Under the pieces are notes generated by a model. It had not been told where the DNA came from and searched no databases. It was given only the letters and a program-made list of their open reading frames with translations. This document shows, piece by piece, positions 18,153-27,175 of a DNA stretch of 64,000 bases; position 1 is the stretch's first letter, and each line of letters starts with the position of its first letter. The stretch is from CAVQRC01 sp963715045 (GTDB lineage: Bacteria; Planctomycetota; Planctomycetia; Pirellulales; Lacipirellulaceae), in assembly GCA_963715045.1 (NCBI GenBank), contig CAVQRC010000025.1, positions 62,001 through 126,000 of the forward strand, written 5' to 3'. The translations under genes were made by a program, and so were the position numbers.

Positions 18153-18198
18153 GTTCGTTCACCCGGCGGTCGGAGTAAACCGATCGGGCATCTTGAAG

Positions 18199-18272
<74 letters not shown>

Positions 18273-18601
18273 ATTATGAATGTTCGGGCGGTTTGACCTC
18301 CGAACTGCAGAGTTATGTTATCGGTCTAACACTGGAATTCAAGGGGGGCTTCCGCGAAGGGCCTCACAATCGATACGTCTGTTGTGAACGAAAACCTGTC
18401 GTTGGCTGTGTTTCTGCGGGGGTCCCCTCAGGTGCCGGTTGGTGGGCGTTGATCGGGCATTCGAAGGCGATCCGCAAGTCTTTGCAGGACAAAGACTTTT
18501 GCTTGGCAACCAAGCGTTAGGGGCCTAGAATTGGGAGCGTCCGGGAGGTCGTCCAGCGGCCGTCCGCACCCGGCACGGAACAGCAGACAACCAGGCCGTT
18601 C
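18273..18601. other. Spacer upstream of the terpene-cyclase-fold gene
   Basis: I see no gene or strong structure. It should contain the promoters of the tRNA-fMet (reading left) and of the gene at 18602 (reading right). Confidence 0.4.
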
Positions 18602-20146
18602 ATGTCGCACCGCGAGTTACCCCCACTGCTTTCCGGTCCCGCTTCGGTGCCCGAACCTCCTGCAACCGCCACGGTGGCCTCGTTCGACCCGACTTCCGCG
18701 GCCCGTCCTTCCCAGGTGCCGGCCTCTTCCCCGACTGCTCCCGCCTTGGCTGGCGAAATGGAAGTAGAACTGCCACCTGCGGGGGGGTTCTACGAAGACG
18801 CCCCGCCGTGGCTGATCAGCGCGATCGTGCACATGGTGCTGGTGATCGTACTGGGTCTGGTGTTCTTTTCGGTGGATTCAGATCCGCCATTCGAATTGCA
18901 GCTGAGTTATCACGATCGCCTGGGCGACCAGCTCGACGAAGAACAACTGCAGAATACCGACGACCCGCTCGACGTCGACGAGCAGGTGCTTACGCCGGAC
19001 CTGCTGATCGAGGCCGACGATCCGCTCAGTTCGCCCGAGGAACTTGTCGTCGCGCCGCTGGCAACCGTCGCGACGCGGCCGATGGACGCGGCGCTCGGCT
19101 GGGCCCTGACCGGCCGCGAGAAAGGCCGCAAGGAAGCCCTGCTCGCCGCCTATGGGGGCGACGCCCGGACCGAGGCCGCCGTGCTCGAAGCGCTGCGGTG
19201 GCTCGTCCGCAACCAACGCCAGAACGGCGAGTGGAGTCTGCTGGGACCGTATCGCGACGGGGCGAATTTCGAGAATCGCCAGGCCGCGACCGCGATGGCT
19301 CTGCTGGCCTTTCAAGGAGCCGGCTACACGCATCGCGGCGGGTCGCACGAGTTCACGCAGGCCGTCGAGCGCGGCTGGAAGGCGCTGCTGAAACATCAGG
19401 ACGAGACCGGCAGCTTTTTCGACAAAGGCCCTCGCCATCACCGACTGTACACGCAGGCCCAGTGCACGATCGCGATCTGCGAGTTGTACGCAATGACGCA
19501 AGACAGCGAGCTCCGCGACCTTGCTCAGAAGGCGATCGACTACTGCGTCGCGTCACAGGCCCCGCAAGGCGGTTGGCGGTACGATCCGGGGATCGACAGC
19601 GACACGTCGGTCACAGGGTGGTTCGTAATGGCACTCAAGAGCGGGCAGATGGCTGGTCTGAGCGTTCCCTCGGAGACGTTTGAGCGGACGAACGAATACC
19701 TGGAGCGGGCGGCAACCAGCGGCGGCGCTCAATACAGTTACCGGCCCAGCGAGCCGCCCTCGCTGAGCATGACGGCCGAAGGGCTGCTGTGCCGGCAATA
19801 CCTGGGCTGGAACCGGGATAACGACCGTCTGCTGGCGGGCGTGATGCACCTGCTTGCCAACCCGGTCGACTGGGAAACGCGCGACGTTTACTACTGGTAC
19901 TACGCCACGCAGGTCTGCCACCACATGGAAGGATCGATGTGGCAGCAATGGAACCGCTCGATGAAGTCGGTGCTGCCGGAATTCCAGATCAAGGAAACGA
20001 AAGAGAAAGGAAGCTGGCCCCCGAACGGCGATCGCTGGGGCGTGCAGGGTGGGCGGCTGTTCGTGACGTGCCTGTCGACGTACATGCTCGAGGTCTATTA
20101 CCGGCATCTGCCGATCTATCGCCGCGAACTGGTGATGGGTAGGTAG
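18602..20146 (+). CDS. Membrane-anchored prenyltransferase/squalene-oxidase-repeat (alpha-toroid) protein
   Basis: 514 aa. A Pro/Ala-rich cytoplasmic N-terminus (about 1-65) is followed by one membrane helix (PPWLISAIVHMVLVIVLGLVFF, about 68-89), an acidic linker and a C-terminal alpha/alpha-toroid. The toroid shows repeated Q/G-W motifs: ALRWLVRNQRQNGEWSL, GWKALLKHQDETGSFFD, AIDYCVASQAPQGGWRY. This is the fold of squalene cyclases, but the DxDD acid motif is not seen, so catalysis is doubtful. Similar proteins with one helix and a toroid are common in planctomycetes with no assigned role. The start could be later. Confidence 0.75.
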   Translation: MSHRELPPLLSGPASVPEPPATATVASFDPTSAARPSQVPASSPTAPALAGEMEVELPPAGGFYEDAPPWLISAIVHMVLVIVLGLVFFSVDSDPPFELQLSYHDRLGDQLDEEQLQNTDDPLDVDEQVLTPDLLIEADDPLSSPEELVVAPLATVATRPMDAALGWALTGREKGRKEALLAAYGGDARTEAAVLEALRWLVRNQRQNGEWSLLGPYRDGANFENRQAATAMALLAFQGAGYTHRGGSHEFTQAVERGWKALLKHQDETGSFFDKGPRHHRLYTQAQCTIAICELYAMTQDSELRDLAQKAIDYCVASQAPQGGWRYDPGIDSDTSVTGWFVMALKSGQMAGLSVPSETFERTNEYLERAATSGGAQYSYRPSEPPSLSMTAEGLLCRQYLGWNRDNDRLLAGVMHLLANPVDWETRDVYYWYYATQVCHHMEGSMWQQWNRSMKSVLPEFQIKETKEKGSWPPNGDRWGVQGGRLFVTCLSTYMLEVYYRHLPIYRRELVMGR

Positions 20147-20370
20147 GGTTTCTGGGCGTGAGATTGCGTGCGGCGGAGAGGCGATTTGGAGTTTCAGCCG
20201 GTAGTTTTTGCGGACGTTTATCAAATCCCAAATGACAAACAACAAATCACAAACAAATCTCAATACGAAAACGTCAAATCTCAAACAATCGAATCGCTGT
20301 AGATGCCCCGTCGCAACGTGTGACGAAGGCCGCGGATCCTGCTGCCGGTCCGGGGCACGGAGTGACCCGG

Positions 20371-20814
20371 CTACATTAGGGCAGCGATCGCGGCGGCGAT
20401 GTGCGTTACGGCCTGATGAACGTCTGGGTGAACGTGATGCAAACCGGCATCTGCACTGGCTTCGATTCCCCAGATGTGAACTTCCGGCGGCAGGTTGCCG
20501 AGTCGTTCGGCCAGCTCGAGTACCGTCGGCAAACCGAGATCGTGCGTGCCCGACCAATTTACAGCGGTGATCTGGGTGGTCGGCCAAACCGTGTGGTAGG
20601 TCTCACCGACCTCGCCCAAGCCGCGACAGGCGTCGCAGAGGATCAAACGCTCGAGCCCCTCGAGCCAATCCAGAATCTCGATCGGCGAGGCGACCTTCCG
20701 CACTTCGCAGGACGGACAGGCTCGATCGCTCAGGGCGTCGGCGACGAGCCAGCCTGCCTGATCGTCGCCGTGGTGGCTGCCGATCCCGACGACCAGCGTG
20801 CGGCGACCACTCAC
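20371..20814 (-). CDS. [NiFe]-hydrogenase maturation endopeptidase (HycI/HyaD type)
   Basis: 147 aa from GTG 20814, whose GTGA overlaps the stop of the large subunit. The motif LVVGIGSHHGDDQAG carries the first conserved acidic ligand, with ILCDACRGL and a C-terminal HHVHP segment in the positions of the nickel-contacting residues. These proteases remove the C-terminal peptide of the large subunit after Ni insertion, and the large subunit here ends nine residues past its last ligand, so a substrate is available. Last gene of the hydrogenase operon. Confidence 0.85.
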   Translation of the reverse strand: MSGRRTLVVGIGSHHGDDQAGWLVADALSDRACPSCEVRKVASPIEILDWLEGLERLILCDACRGLGEVGETYHTVWPTTQITAVNWSGTHDLGLPTVLELAERLGNLPPEVHIWGIEASADAGLHHVHPDVHQAVTHIAAAIAALM

Positions 20815-22127
20815 GACCGCTCGATCTCTACGTTCAGAAAGTGCGTCGAACAACTGATGCAAGGATCGTAACAACGCACGAGATTCTCGCACTCGCGAGC
20901 AGTCGCTGCGTCATCGTCCGACACCACCCGGGGTACCCAGCCGAAAAGATCGGACTCGATCTGGGCCTGGTTCTGCGAAGTCGGCGGTACGATCTTGGCT
21001 TGTGTGATTTTGCCGTCGCCGTCGATCGCATAACGGTGATAGAGCAGGCCCCGCGGAGCTTCGGTAACGGCACAGCCCTCGCCCTGGCGGACCGCGTACT
21101 CCACGCGAGGAGGATGAGGTGGGTGGTACCCGCGAATGATTTCGAGCGCTTCCTCGCAGGCGTGCACGCATTCGAGTCCGCGGGCGATGATGCTGCGGAA
21201 CGGATTCCGGCACGGTCCGGTCATGCCGAACTCGGCCGCCAGTTCGGCCGCCATGGGCGACAACTTGTCGTGGTTGAGCCCCACCCTGGCAAGCGGACCG
21301 ACGTGGTATGTCTGGCGGCCGCGTGTCCGCCGGGAATGCAGGGCCGTCGAGTGGGCGACCTGCTCTTCGGCGAATTCTCGTTCGAAGTCGGTGACCGGGA
21401 ACGACTCGCCATCACTGGTGACCACCCGGCCCTCGTTCATCGGGTATTCGTCGTCATGCCGGAGGGCGACGAGTTGATAGTCGCACTCGAAGTCGGGAAA
21501 CTCGAATTCGGCCACCCAGCGGGTGGTCGCGACGGATGCTTCGAGGGCCCATTCGAGCCGGGGCAGGAAGGGTTCGAGTTCATCCCGCCGTGGCCCGCGA
21601 TAGAAGCCACCGACGGCGACGTTGATCGGATGGATCGCCCGACCTCCGAGCAGTTCGAGCAGCGCGTTGCCTTCTTTCCGCAACCGCAAACCGCGATTGA
21701 GGGCAGCAGGCATCTCTGCGGCCAATTCCAATCCGCTCGCCAGACCGAGAAAGTCGGGGGCGTGCAGCATGTAGATGTGCAGCGCGTGACTCTCGATCCA
21801 TTCGCCACAGTAGAGCAGCCGCCGCAACTGGCGGATTTCGGGCGAGACCTCGATGCCGAGGGCCATTTCGAGTGCGTGCACGCTGCTCATCTGGTAGGCG
21901 ACCGGGCAGATGCCGCAGATCCGGGCTGTGATGTCGGGCACTTCCTCGAGCGGTCGGCCGCGGAGAAACGCTTCGAACAAACGCGGGGGCTCGAAGATCT
22001 CCAGGCGGATCTCCTCGACGGCGCCGTCCTGCAGCTTCACGAACAGCCCGCCCTCCCCTTCCACACGCGTGAGCATGTCGACTTTGATCGTTCGCTCGGG
22101 CGTCGAACCGGGCTGGTTTGTGCTCAT
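20811..22127 (-). CDS. hydA: [NiFe]-hydrogenase large (catalytic) subunit, group 3b-like
   Basis: 438 aa. L1 motif RICGICPVAYQMSSVH supplies C71 and C74; L2 motif DPCISCSTH supplies C423, C426 and the conserved H429, followed by a nine-residue tail (FLNVEIERS) for the maturation protease. Length and motif forms match alpha subunits of cytoplasmic bidirectional NAD(P)-linked sulfhydrogenase-type enzymes (group 3b). It forms the H2-activating NiFe site with the small subunit immediately upstream (4-bp ATGA overlap). No transmembrane or Tat features, so it is cytoplasmic. Confidence 0.9.
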   Translation of the reverse strand: MSTNQPGSTPERTIKVDMLTRVEGEGGLFVKLQDGAVEEIRLEIFEPPRLFEAFLRGRPLEEVPDITARICGICPVAYQMSSVHALEMALGIEVSPEIRQLRRLLYCGEWIESHALHIYMLHAPDFLGLASGLELAAEMPAALNRGLRLRKEGNALLELLGGRAIHPINVAVGGFYRGPRRDELEPFLPRLEWALEASVATTRWVAEFEFPDFECDYQLVALRHDDEYPMNEGRVVTSDGESFPVTDFEREFAEEQVAHSTALHSRRTRGRQTYHVGPLARVGLNHDKLSPMAAELAAEFGMTGPCRNPFRSIIARGLECVHACEEALEIIRGYHPPHPPRVEYAVRQGEGCAVTEAPRGLLYHRYAIDGDGKITQAKIVPPTSQNQAQIESDLFGWVPRVVSDDDAATARECENLVRCYDPCISCSTHFLNVEIERS

Positions 22128-22936
22128 GGATTGGTCTCGTGGGTGGCGGCCAGGCGATCGCTCTGCTCGCGGAACTCGTGAGCGTAGCCGTTGAAGCCTC
22201 GTAAGCTTCGCACAATGTCGTCACGAGCGGCACCCGCGGCGGCGAATTGCGTCGTGAGGCTCACGAGGTTGGGCTGGGCAGCCGGCCCGAAACACGCGTA
22301 GCAGCCGCGGTTGTAGGCCGGGCAGATCGCCCCGCAGCCGGCCTGCGTCACGGGCCCCAGGCAGGCGATTCCCTGGGCCACCATCACGCACACGGTACTG
22401 CGGCGTTTGCATTCCAGACAAACGCTATGGGCGGGCGTCCGCGGGCGGCGGCCGGCGAGGACCGAACGAATCACTTCGACCAGCTGATGCGCGTCGATCG
22501 GGCAGCCTCGGAGTTCGAAGTCGACTGGCACGTGATCGGCAATCGCGGTCGACGTCTTGAGCGTCGAGATCGTCTCGGGCGTCGCGTAGACGGCCCGGAC
22601 GAATTCTTCACTGTCGGCCCAGTTGCGTAACGCCTGAATCCCGCCCGAGGTCGCACACGCACCGATCGTGATCAAGAAGCCGGAGTCGCGACGAACCTGC
22701 TGGATGCGTTCCTCGTCCTCCGGCGTGGTGATCGAGCCCTCGACCAGGGCCACGTCGTAGGGTCCGGGAGCAATCCGGCTCGTGGCCTCGAGAAAGTAAG
22801 CGATCTCGACGGCATCGGCGACTGCCAGGAGTTCGTCTTCGACCGACAGCAACGACAACTGGCAGCCGTCGCAGGACGCGAACTTGAACACGCCGAGCGT
22901 CGGTTTGGCTGGCTGGGTCTTGGCGATCGTTCCCAT
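22124..22936 (-). CDS. hydD: [NiFe]-hydrogenase small (delta) subunit
   Basis: 270 aa from ATG 22936. The proximal Fe-S cluster motif is SCDGCQLSLL (C22, C25) with GACATSGGIQ later. C-terminal cysteines VCLECKRR, CLGPVTQAGCGAICPAYNRGCYACFG form further clusters, as in HydD-type subunits. There is no Tat signal, consistent with a cytoplasmic group 3 enzyme. The longer open frame upstream belongs to a shadow of the diaphorase gene. Its start overlaps the stop of that gene by one base (TGATG) and its stop overlaps the large subunit start. Confidence 0.88.
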   Translation of the reverse strand: MGTIAKTQPAKPTLGVFKFASCDGCQLSLLSVEDELLAVADAVEIAYFLEATSRIAPGPYDVALVEGSITTPEDEERIQQVRRDSGFLITIGACATSGGIQALRNWADSEEFVRAVYATPETISTLKTSTAIADHVPVDFELRGCPIDAHQLVEVIRSVLAGRRPRTPAHSVCLECKRRSTVCVMVAQGIACLGPVTQAGCGAICPAYNRGCYACFGPAAQPNLVSLTTQFAAAGAARDDIVRSLRGFNGYAHEFREQSDRLAATHETNP

Positions 22937-23816
22937 CACAAGGCCTCGATATCCAGGAACGGGGCGATTCGGTCGTAACGGAAGACAGGCCCATCCTTGC
23001 AGACGAATTCGGGTCCGAGTTGACAGTGGCCGCAAAGGCCGACTCCGCACTGCATGTTGCGTTCGACCGAGACCCAGATCTGCTCGGGCTGGAGCCCGCG
23101 GTCGAGGGCCATGCGGGCGGTGTACTTGAGCATGACCTCGGGCCCGCAGGCGAGGAGCACCGCATTGTGCGGATCGAAGGCCCGCAGCCGCTGCAATTGG
23201 AGCGTCACGACGCCCACATTGCCCACCCAGTCTGGACCGCTGCGGTCGACCGTCACGTCGACTCGACAACCGCGTCCGACCAGGAATCGTATTGGCGGGA
23301 ATACAGCAGCGTGTCGGGCGAGCGGGCCCCGACGAGTAAGTGAAACCGGCCGAACTTGCGTCGTTCGTCCACAATCGCCGAGATGACCGGCCGCAGCGGG
23401 GCCAGTCCAATGCCACCGGCGACGACAATCACGTCGCGGCCGATACACTCCGCGAGCGGCCAGCTGCTTCCAAACGGTCCGCGGAGTCCGAGCGAGTCTC
23501 CGGGCCCCATGCGGGCGAGTGTCCGGGTGGCGTTGCCTACGTAGCGAATGGTGTGAGCGTAAGTACCGCGGGCCGCGCGCATGCCGCTGATCGAGATCGC
23601 CATCTCCCCGACCCCGGGCAGATAGAGCATGTTGAACTGGCCTGGCTCGAAGCGATACGCAGCCGCGACGCGGACGTCTTGAAATCCCAGATGAAACGTC
23701 TCGACGCCTTCGATCTCGGGCGACTTGTCGTCGATCACGACCGTCTGCGGCAACCAGGGATCGGCCAACGGCGGAGTTGGCAGCGGCGGCGGCGGCGACT
23801 GCAGGGAGACGTTCAC
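22936..23816 (-). CDS. hydG: Hydrogenase diaphorase (gamma) subunit, FAD/NAD(P)-binding ferredoxin-reductase type (frame broken)
   Basis: About 293 aa from GTG 23816 (GTGA overlap with the preceding gene). FHLGFQDVRVAAAYRFEPGQFNML begins the FAD domain, MGPGDSLGLRGPFGSSW and VIVVAGGIGLAPLRPVI form the flavin and NAD(P) sites. The frame breaks near 23265-23290 and continues VDVTVDRSGPDWVGNVG ... LLACGPEVMLKYTA, ending in a [2Fe-2S] motif (CGVGLCGHC). All HydG features are therefore present across the break. It passes electrons between the hydrogenase Fe-S chain and NAD(P)H. Confidence 0.83.
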
Positions 23817-24934
23817 GATGGCTTCCCCCGGATGGCGGCAACTTCCTCGGTCAGATCGATCCCCACCGGACACCACGTAATGCATCGCCCACAACCGACG
23901 CAGCCGGACGTTCCGAACTGGTCGTGCCAGGAGGCCAGCTTGTGGGTCAGCCATTGACGGTATCGCGAACGAATCGTGTCGCGAACACTTCCACCGCTGG
24001 TGTAGCTGAAGTCGATGTTGAAGCAGGAGTCCCACTGCCGGCGGCGCTCGACTTGGGTGGTTGCCAGGTCGCTGACGTCACTGATCGACGTGCAGAAACA
24101 AGTCGGGCAGACCATCGTGCAATTGGTGCACGACAGACAGCGGCTGGCAACGTTGTCCCACTGCGGGTGCTCGAGATTATCGATGAGCAGATCGCGGATG
24201 TCGGTCGTATCGAGTCGTCGCTCGATCTGCTCGACGGCCTGGCGTCGAGCCGTCTGGGCAGCGCGGCGCATTTCGATCGTCGCCGGTGCACGATCGAGGG
24301 CGGCAAGGATCTCTTCCCCTTCAGCCGTCGCGGCCTCGACCACAAACCCGTCGGGCAACTCGGTGAGCGCGAGATCGAAGCCGCTGGCGCACTCCGGGCC
24401 AGTCCCCATCGAAGTGCAGAAACAGGTGCTCGCCGCCTGAGTGCAATTGACGGCGATCACGACCGCCTGGGTTCGGCGTGCTTCATAGACCGGATCGCGG
24501 TAGGGCCCGGACAACAGCACGCGATCCTGGACGCGCATCGCAGCCAGATCGCACGCCCGCACGCCGAACAAGGCGAGCCGCGGCGGATCGCCGTTGGGGT
24601 TCTCGAATCGCCAGCCGGCGGCGGTCTTTTCTCCCCGCGAGAGCGTCACCGTGGGCGGATACAAGTACGCCTTCCAGGATTGGGGGCCGACGACGTAGCC
24701 GAACCACGCGTCGTCCTCGCGTGGGACCAGCCGGTATTCACCCGGTGCCTGGGTGTCGGTCCAGCCACGCGGCAAGTCGGCGGCCGACGTGATCCGGTCG
24801 ATCACGATCGCCTGCTGGTCGATGGTGGGGCCCACGACCAGGTACCCCCGCTCGGCAAGCACCTCGAAGATTCGTTCGCACGCGTGCTTACTGACGTACC
24901 ACGCCCGAATCTCTTCTTGGAGAGAGTCGCTCAT
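23813..24934 (-). CDS. hydB: Hydrogenase beta subunit, 4Fe-4S dicluster protein
   Basis: 373 aa. Two cluster motifs are plain: CLSCTNCTMVCPTC (about residues 268-281) and CVGCGRCITWCPVG (about 347-360). LALFGVRACDLAAMRVQDRVLL and VIAVNCTQAASTCFCTSMG are typical of HydB/AsrA-type electron-transfer subunits that link the diaphorase to the hydrogenase module. It is embedded in the operon with 4-bp overlaps on both sides. Confidence 0.88.
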   Translation of the reverse strand: MSDSLQEEIRAWYVSKHACERIFEVLAERGYLVVGPTIDQQAIVIDRITSAADLPRGWTDTQAPGEYRLVPREDDAWFGYVVGPQSWKAYLYPPTVTLSRGEKTAAGWRFENPNGDPPRLALFGVRACDLAAMRVQDRVLLSGPYRDPVYEARRTQAVVIAVNCTQAASTCFCTSMGTGPECASGFDLALTELPDGFVVEAATAEGEEILAALDRAPATIEMRRAAQTARRQAVEQIERRLDTTDIRDLLIDNLEHPQWDNVASRCLSCTNCTMVCPTCFCTSISDVSDLATTQVERRRQWDSCFNIDFSYTSGGSVRDTIRSRYRQWLTHKLASWHDQFGTSGCVGCGRCITWCPVGIDLTEEVAAIRGKPS

Positions 24935-25488
24935 CCGTCGCCCTGGTCCTTCCCGGCCCCGTCTTTGCCGCCTGCGTCTTTTTCAGACCCGTCCTGTTTA
25001 GAACGATGCGGCGGAATCGCAGGCGCCGTCTCGGCAAACAGATCGAGCAACTGCAGACGTGTCGCGACCAGTCGCTGGCTGATCACGATGGCGATCTGCT
25101 CCATCAGGCGATACCCGAATTGCGGTGTGGCTTCGGAGATCTCGCGGAGCCGCGCGACGGGTGCGACAACGAGTTGGGAATCCTCCATGGCGATCGCTGT
25201 GGCCGTCATCTTTCCGAGCGCGAGCATGGCCGACCACCCGGCCATTTCGCCCGGCCCGACGGTCAGGATCCGCACCGCACCTCGACCGGGCACCCGCATC
25301 TCGACCGCGAGCCGACCGCTCCGTACGAGATACAAATTGTCGTTGGCGGTTCCCTCGCGAAACACGACCTCGCCGGCGGCGACCCTGACGAGTTCGGCGG
25401 CTGCGGCCAACTGAGCGACGGCCTCGGCAGGGAGTGCTGCCGAAAAGCGGAGCTCTTCGAGAATGAACTGCAATTGTCCAGCGTCCAT
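24931..25488 (-). CDS. Cyclic-nucleotide-binding domain protein lacking a DNA-binding domain
   Basis: 185 aa from ATG 25488. Residues about 10-120 form a Crp-like CNB domain: LAAAAELVRVAAGEVVF, GTANDNLYLVRSGRLAVEM and ILTVGPGEMAGWSAML (the phosphate-binding-cassette region). A dimerisation-type helix follows (FGYRLMEQIAIVISQRL), but the C-terminus is a charged Lys/Asp/Gly tail with no helix-turn-helix. It leads the hydrogenase operon and overlaps hydB by 4 bp, so it is probably a ligand-sensing partner of the enzyme and not a transcription factor (inference). The frame upstream of ATG 25488 is not convincing. Confidence 0.72.
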   Translation of the reverse strand: MDAGQLQFILEELRFSAALPAEAVAQLAAAAELVRVAAGEVVFREGTANDNLYLVRSGRLAVEMRVPGRGAVRILTVGPGEMAGWSAMLALGKMTATAIAMEDSQLVVAPVARLREISEATPQFGYRLMEQIAIVISQRLVATRLQLLDLFAETAPAIPPHRSKQDGSEKDAGGKDGAGKDQGDG

Positions 25489-25951
25489 AATGCCTCTGCG
25501 AAAAGCGAATCGCGTGCCAAGCTCGGTTGGAATGCCCGACCCGCGTCGTTGGCGCCGCCGGAGGTTACCGCCGCACGTCCGATTGCTGCTGCCGAACCAT
25601 GGCGATCCTGGCGACGAGGGCCATCGAGAATCAGATGATTCATGCATTTGCCGTCAGCGATATCGCATGCAAGGGGCCGATGCGGGCAACGTCCGTCTGG
25701 CCTTCGAAGCGGCACGTTTACGTCCCGCGTTTGCCGATCTCAATTCCTGGCCAGGCGAAGCGCGAGGCTCCGGGACTAGCAGGCCAACACCGGGAATCGT
25801 GCGATACCGCACACCTGTCGCACACTTTGCCGGTACCGCACGCCCTACTTGTTACTCGCTGACCCCGATCCAGCACCCAAGCCAAGCCGGCACTCGATTT
25901 GCAACTGGCCCCTGACCCCCGACCCCCGACCCCTAATTCCTCATCCCAACC
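25489..25951. other. Divergent promoter region, hydrogenase operon / universal stress protein
   Basis: 463 bp between divergent starts; no gene is supported. Near 25910-25945 a short tandem run of CCCCTGACCCCCGACCCC-like sequence precedes the stress-protein start. I could not identify a convincing regulator site. Confidence 0.4.
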
Positions 25952-26874
25952 ATGCGTCACTTCAAAAACATCCTGGTCGGCATCAACCTTTCCCAGGGCG
26001 ACCGGATCGTGTGGGACGAGCTGCCTGCTCCGAGCCGCGAGGCGTTCGAACGCGGACTGTGGCTCGCCAAGCTGAACTCGACGCGAATCACGGTCTTCGA
26101 CGCGGTTGAGGTTTCGGCGGCTGCGGAACGCCTGATTTCTCAGTCGACGGCGGAGTTTACGGTCATTGATCGCATCTGCGAGGTGTTGCAGCAGCTTGTC
26201 GATCGCGCGGCAGCGGAGGGGGTCGAGGCCGATCTGGCGGTCCGTTTCGGCCGCGGGTGGATCGAGATCATTCGCAAAGTACTCCGGGATGGCCACGATC
26301 TGGTGATTGTCGGCACGCGGAACCACAGCGTGGTGCACGACCTGCTCCTGGGCACGACCGGTTCGAAGCTGCTCCGCAAGTGCCCTTGCCCGGTGTGGGT
26401 GACGCGACCGCGAACCGGCGAGACTTCCCGGTCGGTACTGGTGGCACACTGCCTCCGCCCGGTTGGCGACAAGGCCATGGAGCTGGGATGCTCGATGGCC
26501 GAGATGGAGCATTGCGAGCTGCACGTGGTGCATGCGTTGGAACACGCCGAGCTCGAACAACATGTCGAGCTGGCGATCGACGATCGTCGGATCGAGGAGC
26601 TTCGGGCCGCGGCCCGTACGCAAATCGAGGCCCAACTCGCCGACTACAAATTCGTGCGGCCGCCCAAGATAGAAATCACCACCGAGGCGGCTCCCTGGGC
26701 ACTGTTGAAATATATCGAGCAGCACGGAATTGATTTGATCGTGATGGGTACGATCGCCCGAACCGGGGTCGCGGGCCTGATTACAGGCAACACGGCCGAG
26801 CGGATGCTCCCCGAATTCCCTGCTCGGTGATCGCGGTGAAACCCGACGGCTTCGTGTCGCCTGTAGAGCCGTAG
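25952..26874 (+). CDS. Tandem universal stress protein (UspA family), frame broken near the end
   Basis: About 307 aa with two UspA domains. Domain 1: KNILVGINLSQGD ... GRGWIEIIRKVLRDGHDLVIVGTRNHS, ending GTTGSKLLRKCPCPVWVTRP. Domain 2: SVLVAHCLRPVGDKAMEL ... ALLKYIEQHGIDLIVMGTIAR then GNTAERMLP. The open frame stops at 26830, but the next usable frame gives CSVIAVKPDGFVSPV, the normal UspA end, closing at TAG 26872-26874, so the break near 26815 (in C runs) is probably an artefact. Position divergent from the hydrogenase operon hints at shared redox or energy-stress control (inference). Confidence 0.83.
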
Positions 26875-27175
26875 CGCCGCCGAGTCACCAGACCCGTTTC
26901 CCCCCTGCCCCCTGACCCCCGCGGCCATAACTCCTGAGCCCTGCCCTGAGCCTCCGAGCCTCCTGACCCAACCCTGGACGTTTTCACCTCGATCAGCTAC
27001 CATGCCTTGCGCACTTGGGCGACTCCGTCCAAGCTTTGAAGCGACAAGTGGTTAGGCGAAATTGGTGGCCACTTGGAGAACGCGGCTGGGAAAAAGTTCA
27101 CAGGTTGCTTTAGCATCGCGACCCAACCAGTCGGTCGTTCGCGGGGCAGGTCACACTCTCTGGAGGAATTCAAAC
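26875..27175. other. Spacer before the DUF1559 genes
   Basis: No gene. The left half (26895-26970) is C-rich with repeated CCTGACCC/GAGCCTCC-type units, like the run at 25910-25945. The right half should carry the DUF1559 promoter; TGGAGGAATTC at 27161-27171 is its ribosome binding site. Confidence 0.4.

Noticed and set aside
22937..23428. Long N-terminal extension of the hydrogenase small subunit
   Set aside because: It is a shadow of the diaphorase gene; the small subunit begins at ATG 22936 right after the diaphorase stop.
25489..25647. N-terminal extension of the cyclic-nucleotide-binding protein
   Set aside because: The extension is low-complexity and the domain begins cleanly at ATG 25488.
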